A stretch of DNA of 41,512 nucleotides, from assembly GCA_016183945.1 (NCBI GenBank), contig JACPDP010000038.1, positions 2,277 to 43,788 of the forward strand. Direction: 5' to 3'. Below are positions 34,842 to 41,512 of this stretch, in pieces. Position numbers and translations under genes: made by a program. The notes below the pieces were generated by a model that made no database searches, was not told the origin of the DNA, and saw only the letters and a list, made by a program, of their open reading frames with translations. Every line of letters begins with the position of its first letter. Position 1 is the first letter of the stretch. The DNA is from Magnetospirillum sp. Lineage in GTDB: Bacteria > Pseudomonadota > Alphaproteobacteria > Rhodospirillales > Magnetospirillaceae.

Positions 34842-35507
34842 ATGCCTCCTAAACCCTGTTTCGCCGTCGTGCTTTCGGGATGCGGCGTCTATGACGGTTC
34901 CGAAATCCACGAGGCGGTGCTGGCGATGCTCGCCATCGAACGCCAGGGCGGCACCTATCAATGCTTCGCCCCCGACATCCCGCAGCGGGATGTGATCAAC
35001 CATCTCACCGGCAGGCCATCGCCGGAAAACCGCAACGCGCTGGTGGAATCCGCCCGCATCGCCCGCGGCCGCATCCGTGCCCTCGCCACGTTCAACCCGG
35101 CCGAGTTCGACGCCCTGGTGCTGCCCGGCGGTTTCGGCGCCGCCAAGACCCTGTCCTCGTTTGCCGTCGACGGTCCGGAATGCACGGTGGAGCCGGCGGT
35201 CGAGCGGGCGATCAAGGCGATGAATGCGGCCGGCAAGCCCATCTGCGCCCTGCGCATCGCCCCGGCCGTGCTGGGTCGGGTGCTGGGCGAAGCGGATGTC
35301 ACCATCGGCAACGACGCCGGGACCGCCGCCGCCCTGGAGCAGATGGGCGGCCGCCACCACAATCGGGGTCACGGCGAGGTGGTGGTGGATCGGGCGCGTC
35401 GCGTGGTGACCACCCCCTGCTACATGCTGGAGTCCACCATTTCGCAGATCGCCGACGGCGCCGACACCGCCATCGCCGCGCTGATGCGGGACCTGATCCG
35501 GTCATAG
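34842..35507 (+). CDS. ElbB-like (DJ-1/PfpI superfamily) protein with altered catalytic position
   Basis: The 221-residue protein matches ElbB (isoprenoid biosynthesis glyoxalase): FAVVLSGCGVYDGSEIHEAV at the start, DALVLPGGFGAAKTLSSFA, and VVTTPCYMLESTISQIA near the end. In E. coli ElbB the nucleophile elbow reads GFMCIAP; here it reads CALRIAP, with Arg138 at the Cys position and a Cys three residues earlier (C135). Glyoxalase activity may be lost or changed. A TATACT at 34803-34808 is a possible -10, with a poor -35. GGAACC lies before the ATG. Confidence 0.88.
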   Translation: MPPKPCFAVVLSGCGVYDGSEIHEAVLAMLAIERQGGTYQCFAPDIPQRDVINHLTGRPSPENRNALVESARIARGRIRALATFNPAEFDALVLPGGFGAAKTLSSFAVDGPECTVEPAVERAIKAMNAAGKPICALRIAPAVLGRVLGEADVTIGNDAGTAAALEQMGGRHHNRGHGEVVVDRARRVVTTPCYMLESTISQIADGADTAIAALMRDLIRS

Positions 35508-35580
35508 GCATTTGGGCGATTGCACCACCGGATGGGGGTGACCACATGGCGGCCATTCCCATCGCGAGAGGTCAACCGTC

Positions 35581-35751
35581 ATGGGCGAGACTCGGAAGAG
35601 CAAGGTGCCGCCGCCGAAACCCGAAGAGGACGAGGACGTCGTCGATCAGGCCAGCGAGGATTCCTTCCCGGCCAGCGACCCCCCGTCCTACACCCCGGTC
35701 ACCCACCCCGGCAAACCCACGCCGGACCCGGTGCCGCAAAGGAAGCGGTAG
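35581..35751 (+). CDS. Small conserved SFPASDPPS-motif protein
   Basis: The 56-residue protein starts MGETRKSKVPPPKPEEDED and has the conserved DQASEDSFPASDPPSYTPVT core that recurs in small proteins of many alphaproteobacteria. It is hydrophilic and disordered-looking, acidic in the centre and basic at the end (PQRKR). GAGAGG lies about 8 bases upstream of the ATG. Function is unknown. It is 73 bases after the ElbB-like gene and just before the inverted repeat at 35760-35803. Confidence 0.75.
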   Translation: MGETRKSKVPPPKPEEDEDVVDQASEDSFPASDPPSYTPVTHPGKPTPDPVPQRKR

Positions 35752-35759
35752 CCGCACGG

Positions 35760-35803
35760 ATCGATCCTTGCCAATATGGCGCGCCGTTCGAGCAAGGATC
35801 GAT
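35760..35803 (+). promoter_or_regulatory. Perfect 12-bp inverted repeat covering the ribosome site of the lipoprotein gene
   Basis: ATCGATCCTTGC (35760-35771) and GCAAGGATCGAT (35792-35803) are perfect complements, 20 bases apart, with a central GGCGCGCC self-complementary block. The right arm holds AAGGA, the only ribosome-site candidate for the GTG at 35808. As RNA the hairpin would hide it; as DNA it could be a protein-binding site. It is too far from any T-run to be a terminator. Confidence 0.6.
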
Positions 35804-35807
35804 ACCC

Positions 35808-36080
35808 GTGCGCCTGTTCTCCGCCCTGTCGCTGTTGCTGCTGCTGGCCGCCTGCGCCGCCGGCGTGCCCTGGATGCATCCCTCCGTCCCCAAGGACCGG
35901 TGGAGCGGCGACTATTCCGCCTGCCGCGCCTATGCCGACCGCCAGGTGGGCTGGCGCGAGGAGGAGGGGGCGAACCCCTTGCGGGAATACGACCGGCTGC
36001 AGGCCAAGAAGCAATACGACGGGATGATCAACGCCTGCATGCGCGAACGCGGCTACATTCCGGTCAGGAAGGGAAGTTAG
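35808..36080 (+). CDS. Small lipoprotein, unknown function
   Basis: GTG 35808 starts a 90-residue product with a lipoprotein signal (MRLFSALSLLLLLAAC, lipobox LAAC, Cys16). The rest has DRWSGDYSACRAYADRQVGW and NACMRERGYIPVR, two further Cys in a pattern common in small alphaproteobacterial envelope lipoproteins with a terminal RGY. It is probably outer- or inner-membrane anchored. The secreted protein gene starts directly at the base after its stop (TAG then ATG), so both are one unit. The ribosome site lies in the hairpin described separately. Confidence 0.7.
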   Translation: MRLFSALSLLLLLAACAAGVPWMHPSVPKDRWSGDYSACRAYADRQVGWREEEGANPLREYDRLQAKKQYDGMINACMRERGYIPVRKGS

Positions 36081-36524
36081 ATGCGCGCTCCCATGGTCCT
36101 TGCGGCGCTGTTCGTGGCGGCCGTATTGCAGGTCGCCGGCCCGGCGGCGGCCGAGGATTTTCCCCGCTCGCCCAAGATCGGCCCGCCCCAACCGCTGCCC
36201 GAGGCCGGCTGCGACACCGCCAGGAGCGACAGCGGCGCCTGGCTGCAGGGGCGCTGGGTGGCCCCCATGGCCAAGTGGGAGTTCGCCGGCGCCGAGTTCC
36301 GCCTGGAGCAGAAGAACGACCACAACAGCGATTTCGGCTGGAAGGAGGGCGGCGTCATTGCCGGGCGCATCGAGGCGGTCAGCGCCTGCACGGTGCGCCT
36401 CACCGCCGGCGAGGCCGGCCGCTTCGCCTTCGAGGGCGTGCTCACCGACGCCGGCAAGATCTACGGCTTCGCCTTCAACGCGAGCGGCCAGCGGGTGCGA
36501 TACGTTCTGCGCCGCGAGAGGTAA
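36081..36524 (+). CDS. Secreted protein, unknown function
   Basis: The 147-residue product begins directly after the lipoprotein stop. It has a Sec signal peptide (MRAPMVLAALFVAAVLQVAG, cleavage near AAA-ED) and about 120 periplasmic residues with GAWLQGRWVAPMAKWEFAGA and ACTVRLTAGEAGRFAFEGVL, a beta-rich pattern. Two Cys (GCDTARSD and SACTVRL) may form a disulfide. No family was recognised. It is likely co-expressed with, and may work beside, the lipoprotein. A perfect palindrome follows at 36543-36564. Confidence 0.65.
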   Translation: MRAPMVLAALFVAAVLQVAGPAAAEDFPRSPKIGPPQPLPEAGCDTARSDSGAWLQGRWVAPMAKWEFAGAEFRLEQKNDHNSDFGWKEGGVIAGRIEAVSACTVRLTAGEAGRFAFEGVLTDAGKIYGFAFNASGQRVRYVLRRER

Positions 36525-36542
36525 CCCCCCAACCGCCCGACG

Positions 36543-36564
36543 GTGAGCCGCCATGGCGGCTCAC
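36543..36564. terminator. Perfect 22-bp palindrome between convergent genes
   Basis: GTGAGCCGCC-AT-GGCGGCTCAC is perfectly self-complementary. It lies 18 bases after one stop and covers the stop codon of the convergent receiver/pentapeptide gene (36561). There is no T-run, so a bidirectional block to transcription is possible but unproven. Confidence 0.5.
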
Positions 36565-37961
36565 TCGCCGTCCCGCTTCGGCCGGAATACGCCCGGCGGC
36601 AGCCTGGTGGACATGTCGCACAAGGATTTGTCCACCTGGGCCTGGGTGAGATTGTCGGCCTGGCGCAGGTCGGCCTGGCGCAGGTCGGTGGAAACCATCA
36701 TGGCTCCCTTGAAATCGGTGGCGCTGACCTTGGCGCCGCGCAGGGTGGCGCCCGAGAGGTCGGCGCCGCGCAGCACCGCATTGTCCAGGTTGGCCAGGGT
36801 CAGATTGGCGTGGCGCAAGGACGCGACGCCGAGATTGGCGCCGCACAGGTTCGCCGCCGACAGGATGGCGCGGCGCAGGTCGGCGCCGTCCAGGCGCGAC
36901 TCCGCCAAGGTGGCGTCGGACAGGTCGACGCCGCGGAAGGTGGCATTGGCCAGCACCGACTTCGAGAGGTCGGCCCCGGCCAGATCCATGCCCTCGAGAT
37001 TGGCGCGCTTGCCCTCGGCGCCCTTGGACTGCAGCCATTTGACGTGCTCCGCCGCCACCGCCGCCACGTCGAAGACGGCGACATCCTCGCCGGCCTTCTT
37101 TTTCTTGTGACCCAACTGAGCCAGTTCGGCCTCCCACGCCTCGCGGCGTCGCTTGGCCGCCGGGCTCTCGCCGCCGCGGGGCTTCCGCGGCGAAGCGGCG
37201 GGCTCGACCAGAACACCGCCCCCCGGCTTCATCACCGCCAAATCGTCGTCGCTCAAGCCGCCGACCGAGGGGCGCGGCTGGCTGGCGATCTCACCCCCGA
37301 CGCCGCCATCGCCGGCCGCAGACGGCCGGGGCGCGATCGCGATACCGGCCACACCGCCGCGACCGTGGCCGGTTCGTGGCACGAAGGCGGTGGGGGCCGG
37401 CGCCTCGCCGGGCCGCCCAACCGGATCGAGAATGCCGGGAGGAATGGGAATGGGGGGGGGCGGCTCCGGCGTGGGCGCGGCACTCGGTTTATTGAGGATG
37501 ACGCGCGGCTTTTCCGCCGGTTTGTCGGGGGGCGGCATGCGGGTGGGCGACGTCAGCGTCTCGGCGACGCGCAGCACCAACTCATGGCCGGAGATCGGCT
37601 TGGGCACCACGCCCTCGATGCCCAGTTCGCGGGCGCGGCGGACCAGCTTGGGCGCGTCGACGGGCACCACCGCCAGCACGGAGACGTCGATGAAGCGTTT
37701 GTCCTCCGAGGCGCGCATGCGTTCCAGCATCAGGAACCCCTGATCGGGCTGGGCGCCGAAATCGAGCAGCACCAGGTCGGCGCCGCGGGCGAGCAGCGGC
37801 ATGCCGTCCGCCGGGACACTGGTGGAAGCCACGTCGCGGATCGACAGCTTGCGAAAGGTCGAGCGCACCAGGAAACGGAAGTCGTCGTCCAGGCTGAAGA
37901 CCAGCAGCCGGACACGCCCCCACGCAACGTTGCCGCCCTGCAGGTCCGAAGGGTGTTTCAT
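36561..37961 (-). CDS. Response-regulator receiver domain fused to pentapeptide repeats
   Basis: The product (466 residues from ATG 37961; ATG 37973 adds four) has a receiver domain (about 16-135): acidic pocket D25-D27, phospho-acceptor D67 in LVLLDFG, and K121 in VVPKPIS. A long Pro/Gly-rich linker (about 140-300) and a Lys-rich stretch (HKKKKAG) follow. Residues about 335-450 hold pentapeptide repeats A(D/N)LxxA, such as LEGMDLAGADLSKSVLANAT and LRGADLSGATLRGAKVSATD. Pentapeptide repeats form a right-handed beta helix. No DNA-binding or enzyme domain is visible, so phosphorylation may change protein contacts. The partner kinase is unknown. Confidence 0.85.
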   Translation of the reverse strand: MKHPSDLQGGNVAWGRVRLLVFSLDDDFRFLVRSTFRKLSIRDVASTSVPADGMPLLARGADLVLLDFGAQPDQGFLMLERMRASEDKRFIDVSVLAVVPVDAPKLVRRARELGIEGVVPKPISGHELVLRVAETLTSPTRMPPPDKPAEKPRVILNKPSAAPTPEPPPPIPIPPGILDPVGRPGEAPAPTAFVPRTGHGRGGVAGIAIAPRPSAAGDGGVGGEIASQPRPSVGGLSDDDLAVMKPGGGVLVEPAASPRKPRGGESPAAKRRREAWEAELAQLGHKKKKAGEDVAVFDVAAVAAEHVKWLQSKGAEGKRANLEGMDLAGADLSKSVLANATFRGVDLSDATLAESRLDGADLRRAILSAANLCGANLGVASLRHANLTLANLDNAVLRGADLSGATLRGAKVSATDFKGAMMVSTDLRQADLRQADNLTQAQVDKSLCDMSTRLPPGVFRPKRDGE

Positions 37962-38055
37962 GCGGTGCAGCATATAACCACCGGCGGGCTCGGGCAAACC
38001 CCTTGCGGTGAGCAGATGTGTTGCGGTACGCCCTCGACACCGCCATGTTAGGGAC

Positions 38056-39906
38056 ATGCGCCGCCGCCTCCCCTCCACCTGGGATCGCTCCCACGGCCAA
38101 GGCCCGCGGGCCGACTGGCACACCCTCCGCACCCTGCTGCCCTATCTGTGGCCGCCGGGCCAGGGCGAGCTGCGCCTGCGCGTCGTCGCGGCCGTGCTGC
38201 TGCTGGTGGCGGCCAAGGGCGTCAACGTGTTCGTGCCGCTGCTCTACAAGCAGGCGGTGGACGCGCTGGGGGCCAAGGGAAGCGCCATGATGGTGCCGGT
38301 GGGCATCCTGGCCGCCTATGGCCTGGCCCGCGTGCTGTCCTCGTCCTTCGCCGAGTTGCGCGACATCGTCTTCTCCAGGGTGGCGCAGCGCGCCATCCGC
38401 TCGGTGGGGCTGCAGGTGTTCGGGCATCTGCACCGCCTGTCGCTGCGCTTCCACCTCGACCGCCAGACCGGCGGCATCTCTCGCGCCGTCGAGCGCGGCA
38501 CCAAGGGCATCGAGTTCCTGCTGAACTTCATGCTGTTCAACATCCTGCCGACCCTGCTGGAAATCGCCCTGGTGACGGCGGTGCTGTGGGGGCTGTACGA
38601 CGCCTGGTACGCGCTGATCACCGTGGCCACCATCGTGGTCTATATCGGCTTCACCCTGACGGTGACCGAATGGCGCACCCAGTACCGCCGCAGCATGAAC
38701 GAGACCGATTCCGAGGCCAGCACCAAGGCCATCGACTCGCTGCTCAACTTCGAGACGGTGAAGTATTTCTGCAACGAGGCGCACGAGGCCAGCCGCTACG
38801 ACCGCGCCCTCGAACGCTACGAGCGGGCGGCGGTGAAAAGCAAGACCACGCTGTCCATGCTCAATATCGGCCAGGGTGCGGTGATCGCCGTCGGGCTGAC
38901 GCTGATCATGATCAAGGCCGGCTATGGGGTGGCCGACGGCTCGATGACCATCGGCGACTTCGTGCTGGTCAACGCCTATCTGGTGCAGCTTTACCTGCCC
39001 CTGAACTTCCTCGGCTTCGTCTACCGCGAGATCAAGCAGTCGCTGACCGACATGGAGCACATGTTCCGCCTGCTGTCCGAGCACGCCGAGATCGAGGACG
39101 CCGCCCACGCCCGGCCGCTGCAGCTGAACGGCGGCACGGTGGCGTTCGAGGGGGTGCGGTTCGGCTATCAGCCGGAGCGCGAAATCCTCAAGGAGCTGAG
39201 CTTCACCGTGCCGGCCGGCCGCACCGTCGCCATCGTCGGGCCGTCGGGGGCGGGCAAATCGACCATCTCGCGCCTGCTGTTCCGCTTCTACGACGTCACC
39301 GGCGGCCGGGTGACCATCGACGGCCAGGATATCCGCGACGTCACCCAGGCATCCTTGCGCGCCGCCATCGGCATCGTTCCCCAGGACACCGTGCTGTTCA
39401 ACGACACCATCCGCTACAACATCGCCTATGGCCGGCCCGGTGCGTCGCAGGACGAGATCGAGGCCGCCGCCCGGCTGGCCCGCATCCACGACTTCGTGGT
39501 CACGCTGCCGCTGGGCTACGACACCCGGGTGGGCGAGCGCGGCCTCAAGCTGTCGGGGGGCGAGAAGCAGCGGGTGGCCATCGCGCGGACCATTCTCAAA
39601 GGCCCGCGCATCCTGGTGTTCGACGAAGCCACCAGCGCGCTCGACACCCACACCGAAAAGGAAATCCAGGTCAGCCTGCGCGAGGTCTCGAAGGATCGCA
39701 CCACCCTGGTGATCGCCCACCGCCTGTCCACCGTGGTGGACGCCGACGAGATCCTGGTGCTGGAGCAGGGCCAGGTGGTGGAGCGCGGCCGTCACGCCGT
39801 TCTGCTGGCCGCCGACGGCCGCTACGCCGAGATGTGGCGCAAACAACAGGAGGCCGCCCGTTTGCAGCAACGCCTCGAGACCGAGCTGGAGGGCGCGGCG
39901 GAGTAG
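38056..39906 (+). CDS. ABC exporter of the Atm1/HMT1 type
   Basis: The 616-residue protein is a half-size exporter: six-helix membrane domain (about 30-345) and ATPase domain (about 370-605). It has GPSGAGKST (Walker A), YNIAYGRPGAS, LSGGEKQRVAIARTILKGPR (signature) and ILVFDEATSALDT (Walker B). The membrane domain has the Atm1 hallmark region GTKGIEFLLNFMLFNILPT and DSLLNFETVKYFCNEAHEA. Homologues export a glutathione-linked sulfur compound for Fe-S assembly or heavy-metal tolerance. ATG 38056 was chosen; an upstream ATG (38008) would add 16 residues. It is divergent from the receiver gene. Confidence 0.93.
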   Translation: MRRRLPSTWDRSHGQGPRADWHTLRTLLPYLWPPGQGELRLRVVAAVLLLVAAKGVNVFVPLLYKQAVDALGAKGSAMMVPVGILAAYGLARVLSSSFAELRDIVFSRVAQRAIRSVGLQVFGHLHRLSLRFHLDRQTGGISRAVERGTKGIEFLLNFMLFNILPTLLEIALVTAVLWGLYDAWYALITVATIVVYIGFTLTVTEWRTQYRRSMNETDSEASTKAIDSLLNFETVKYFCNEAHEASRYDRALERYERAAVKSKTTLSMLNIGQGAVIAVGLTLIMIKAGYGVADGSMTIGDFVLVNAYLVQLYLPLNFLGFVYREIKQSLTDMEHMFRLLSEHAEIEDAAHARPLQLNGGTVAFEGVRFGYQPEREILKELSFTVPAGRTVAIVGPSGAGKSTISRLLFRFYDVTGGRVTIDGQDIRDVTQASLRAAIGIVPQDTVLFNDTIRYNIAYGRPGASQDEIEAAARLARIHDFVVTLPLGYDTRVGERGLKLSGGEKQRVAIARTILKGPRILVFDEATSALDTHTEKEIQVSLREVSKDRTTLVIAHRLSTVVDADEILVLEQGQVVERGRHAVLLAADGRYAEMWRKQQEAARLQQRLETELEGAAE

Positions 39907-39946
39907 ACCCCTCCCCCAGCGAAAACCGCCGGGAAACGGGATTGCG

Positions 39947-41080
39947 TCACCCCAGCAGCACTTCTCCCGCCCAGCCGCGCAGGCAGTGGTCGCTGGCCAT
40001 GCTGCTGCCATAGGCGCCGGCCGGATGAAGGACGAGCAGGTCCCCTTCCCTCACCTCGGGCAAGAGGACGTCGCGGGCGAAGACATCGTTGGGCTCGTTG
40101 ATGTTGCCGGCGACGGTGTAGCGCCGCAGCGGCGCGGCCTCGCCCCGGCCGAGCGCCGACATCGCCAGCGGAATGCCGTAATGGGCGGCGTAGACGTTGA
40201 CGTTGTGACCGGCGTCGACGCCGACCCAGTCGGTGTCGCCGCGCCGCTCCACCGTGTTGACCTCCACCACCAGCACGCCGGCCTCGGCGACGGCGAAGGT
40301 GCCGGGCTCGCAGGCGACGGTGCAGCCGAGGCCGCCCAGGTGGCGCCGCAGCGCCTCGCCCCAGGCCTCCGGTGGCAGCGGCCGGTCCTCGGGGCGGAAG
40401 CGGGCGCCGAGGCCGCCGCCGACATTGACCACCCGGACGCGCAACCGGCGGGCCAGGGCGGCGATGCCGGCCAGCGCCGTCTCGAAGGCGGGCAGTGCCG
40501 CCTCCTGCAAATTCCAGCCGCAATGCATGTGCAAGGTGTCCACCACCAGCCCGGCGGCGCGGGCGGCCTCGGCGGCGGCGGCGGCGGCGGACATGGCGAG
40601 GCCGAACTTGCCGTTGCCGTAGACCAGCTTGGCCGAGCCGTCATAGCCGATGGCCACCCCGGGATCGAGCCGCAACCCGATGGCGGTGCCGGCCGGCACC
40701 ATGGCGCCCCAGCGGCGGATGGCGGAGAGGGTGTCGAGGTTGAGGTGAACCCCCTGCTCGCGGAAACGGGCGAAGTCGCGGTTGGACAGCATGCCGGCGG
40801 TCACCGAGATTTCGGCCGCCGTGAAGCCGGCCTCCAGGGCCGTGGCCACTTCGCGCGGCGAGCAGGCATCGATGCCGATGTCGCCCTCGGCCCGCACCAG
40901 CCGCAGCACCCGGGCATTGCGGTTGGCCTTCATGGCGTAGAGGATGCGCCCCTCGACGCCTTGCAGCGCGTGGCGAAGGCGGGCGAAGCGGTCGCGGATG
41001 ACGGCGCCGCGGTATACATAGAGCGGCGTCCCCCGCTCGGCGGCCAACCCGGCCAGCACGCGGTCGTCGGCGGAACTCAC
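39947..41080 (-). CDS. Fold-III PLP-dependent decarboxylase (Orn/DAP/Arg decarboxylase 2 family)
   Basis: The 377-residue protein starts at GTG 41080, overlapping the SET gene's stop (GTGA). The PLP lysine is in ILYAMKANRNARVL; then IDACSPREVATAL, HMHCGWNLQEAALP (where HxHxGS is common), VVNVGGGLGARF, ACEPGTFAVAEAGVLVVEVN and LHPAGAYGSSMAS. The family includes diaminopimelate, ornithine, arginine and carboxynorspermidine decarboxylases. The usual final substrate region (a Cys-x-x-x-Asp pair) is not clear, so the substrate is unknown. Because it is coupled to a SET protein, it may belong to a specialised metabolic pair. Confidence 0.85.
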   Translation of the reverse strand: MSSADDRVLAGLAAERGTPLYVYRGAVIRDRFARLRHALQGVEGRILYAMKANRNARVLRLVRAEGDIGIDACSPREVATALEAGFTAAEISVTAGMLSNRDFARFREQGVHLNLDTLSAIRRWGAMVPAGTAIGLRLDPGVAIGYDGSAKLVYGNGKFGLAMSAAAAAAEAARAAGLVVDTLHMHCGWNLQEAALPAFETALAGIAALARRLRVRVVNVGGGLGARFRPEDRPLPPEAWGEALRRHLGGLGCTVACEPGTFAVAEAGVLVVEVNTVERRGDTDWVGVDAGHNVNVYAAHYGIPLAMSALGRGEAAPLRRYTVAGNINEPNDVFARDVLLPEVREGDLLVLHPAGAYGSSMASDHCLRGWAGEVLLG

Positions 41081-41511
41081 CGCGCCAGCCCCGCCAGGCG
41101 GGCGATGTGGGGCGACAGCACATGGCGGGCCAGCACCTCCTTGGCGACGTGGCGGGCGCCGCCGACCCACCCCAGACAGCCCTTGGCGCCGCACCAGCAC
41201 GGGAACGGTTGCGCCATGTCCCATTCGGTGGAGGGATAGAAGAAGGTCAGTTCGTCGCCGGCGGCGATGGGGCGGATGGCCATCACCACCATCCTCTCCA
41301 CGTCGATGGCGACGTTGGGGGCACAGGAGTGGTTGAGATAGGCCAGCACCCCGATGTCCTCGATGTGGCGGCCCTCGGCGATCTGCACCGAGCGGTAGGA
41401 TGCGCTGCCGACCACCCCGGCGCCGTCGATGCCGGCCACCACCGCACCCCGCGGCAGCGCCCGGGAGCTGACCAGCCGGGCGCGGAAGCCGTTGCCGTCG
41501 CCCCCCACCAC
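41077..41511 (-). CDS. SET-domain protein (runs off the right edge)
   Basis: The last 144 residues of a SET-domain protein are visible; the 5' part may be outside the window. Motifs are GVLAYLNHSCAPNVAID (NHSC), GDELTFFYPSTEWDMAQPF (GDEL..Y) and a post-SET-like CWCGAKGCLGWVGGA with three Cys. SET enzymes methylate lysines; bacterial targets vary and include ribosomal or chromatin-like proteins, and sometimes small molecules. The stop overlaps the start of the PLP decarboxylase by 4 bases. The first visible codon, GTG at 41511, is probably not the real start. Confidence 0.85.
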   Translation of the reverse strand: MVGGDGNGFRARLVSSRALPRGAVVAGIDGAGVVGSASYRSVQIAEGRHIEDIGVLAYLNHSCAPNVAIDVERMVVMAIRPIAAGDELTFFYPSTEWDMAQPFPCWCGAKGCLGWVGGARHVAKEVLARHVLSPHIARLAGLAR

Positions 41512-41512
41512 C

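Overview
The window is high-GC chromosomal DNA from an alphaproteobacterium. Gene order (rpmI-rplT-pheS-pheT; rpmH-rnpA-yidD-yidC-engB-argB), protein style and the density of TPR/O-GlcNAc-transferase-like, PAS, response-regulator and Crp/Fnr proteins fit Rhodospirillales, and Magnetospirillum or a close relative is my best guess. That guess is an inference; no magnetosome gene, rRNA, tRNA, phage, insertion sequence or CRISPR array was seen. About 45 genes are supported, and most are intact and closely packed.

Layout. 1-591: start of a PAS signalling protein leaving the left edge. 664-5647: L35, L20, PheS, PheT and a histidine phosphatase; pheS carries an in-frame palindromic insert. 5654-11809: accessory block with a 50-residue orphan under a good sigma70-type promoter, a SemiSWEET-like protein, a DedA/ATP-grasp fusion, a TonB/TolA-like protein, a sensor kinase with an eroded ATPase domain, and an encapsulin shell gene overlapping its encapsulated-ferritin cargo gene (an iron-storage nanocompartment). 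11914-12049 is a palindromic repeat cluster. 12060-16915: EF-G-like GTPase, EttA and a membrane-anchored unknown. 16947-20502: large TPR-glycosyltransferase and several small proteins, including two divergent zinc-ribbon-like ones.

20553-24397 looks like a nitric oxide/low-oxygen response locus: two overlapping Crp/Fnr regulators, an FNR/DNR-like box, then a DUF2249 protein, a polytopic His-containing membrane protein and a hemerythrin in one tight operon. 24463-28852: secreted unknown, radical SAM/SPASM protein, M16 peptidase and threonine synthase. 28924-33178: rpmH promoter, rpmH, rnpA, yidD, yidC, engB, argB, a run of overlapping or tightly spaced genes for ribosome, RNase P, membrane insertion and arginine synthesis.

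33207-41512: M32 carboxypeptidase, an ElbB-like protein whose usual nucleophile is replaced, a small SFPASDPPS protein, a lipoprotein whose start lies behind a perfect inverted repeat, a secreted protein, a receiver/pentapeptide-repeat fusion, an Atm1-type ABC exporter, a fold-III PLP decarboxylase and, at the right edge, a SET-domain protein translationally coupled to it.

Most attractive for follow-up: the DedA/ATP-grasp fusion, the tandem Crp/Fnr plus hemerythrin operon, the encapsulin pair, the pheS palindromic insert, the SET/PLP-decarboxylase couple and the hairpin over the lipoprotein start.
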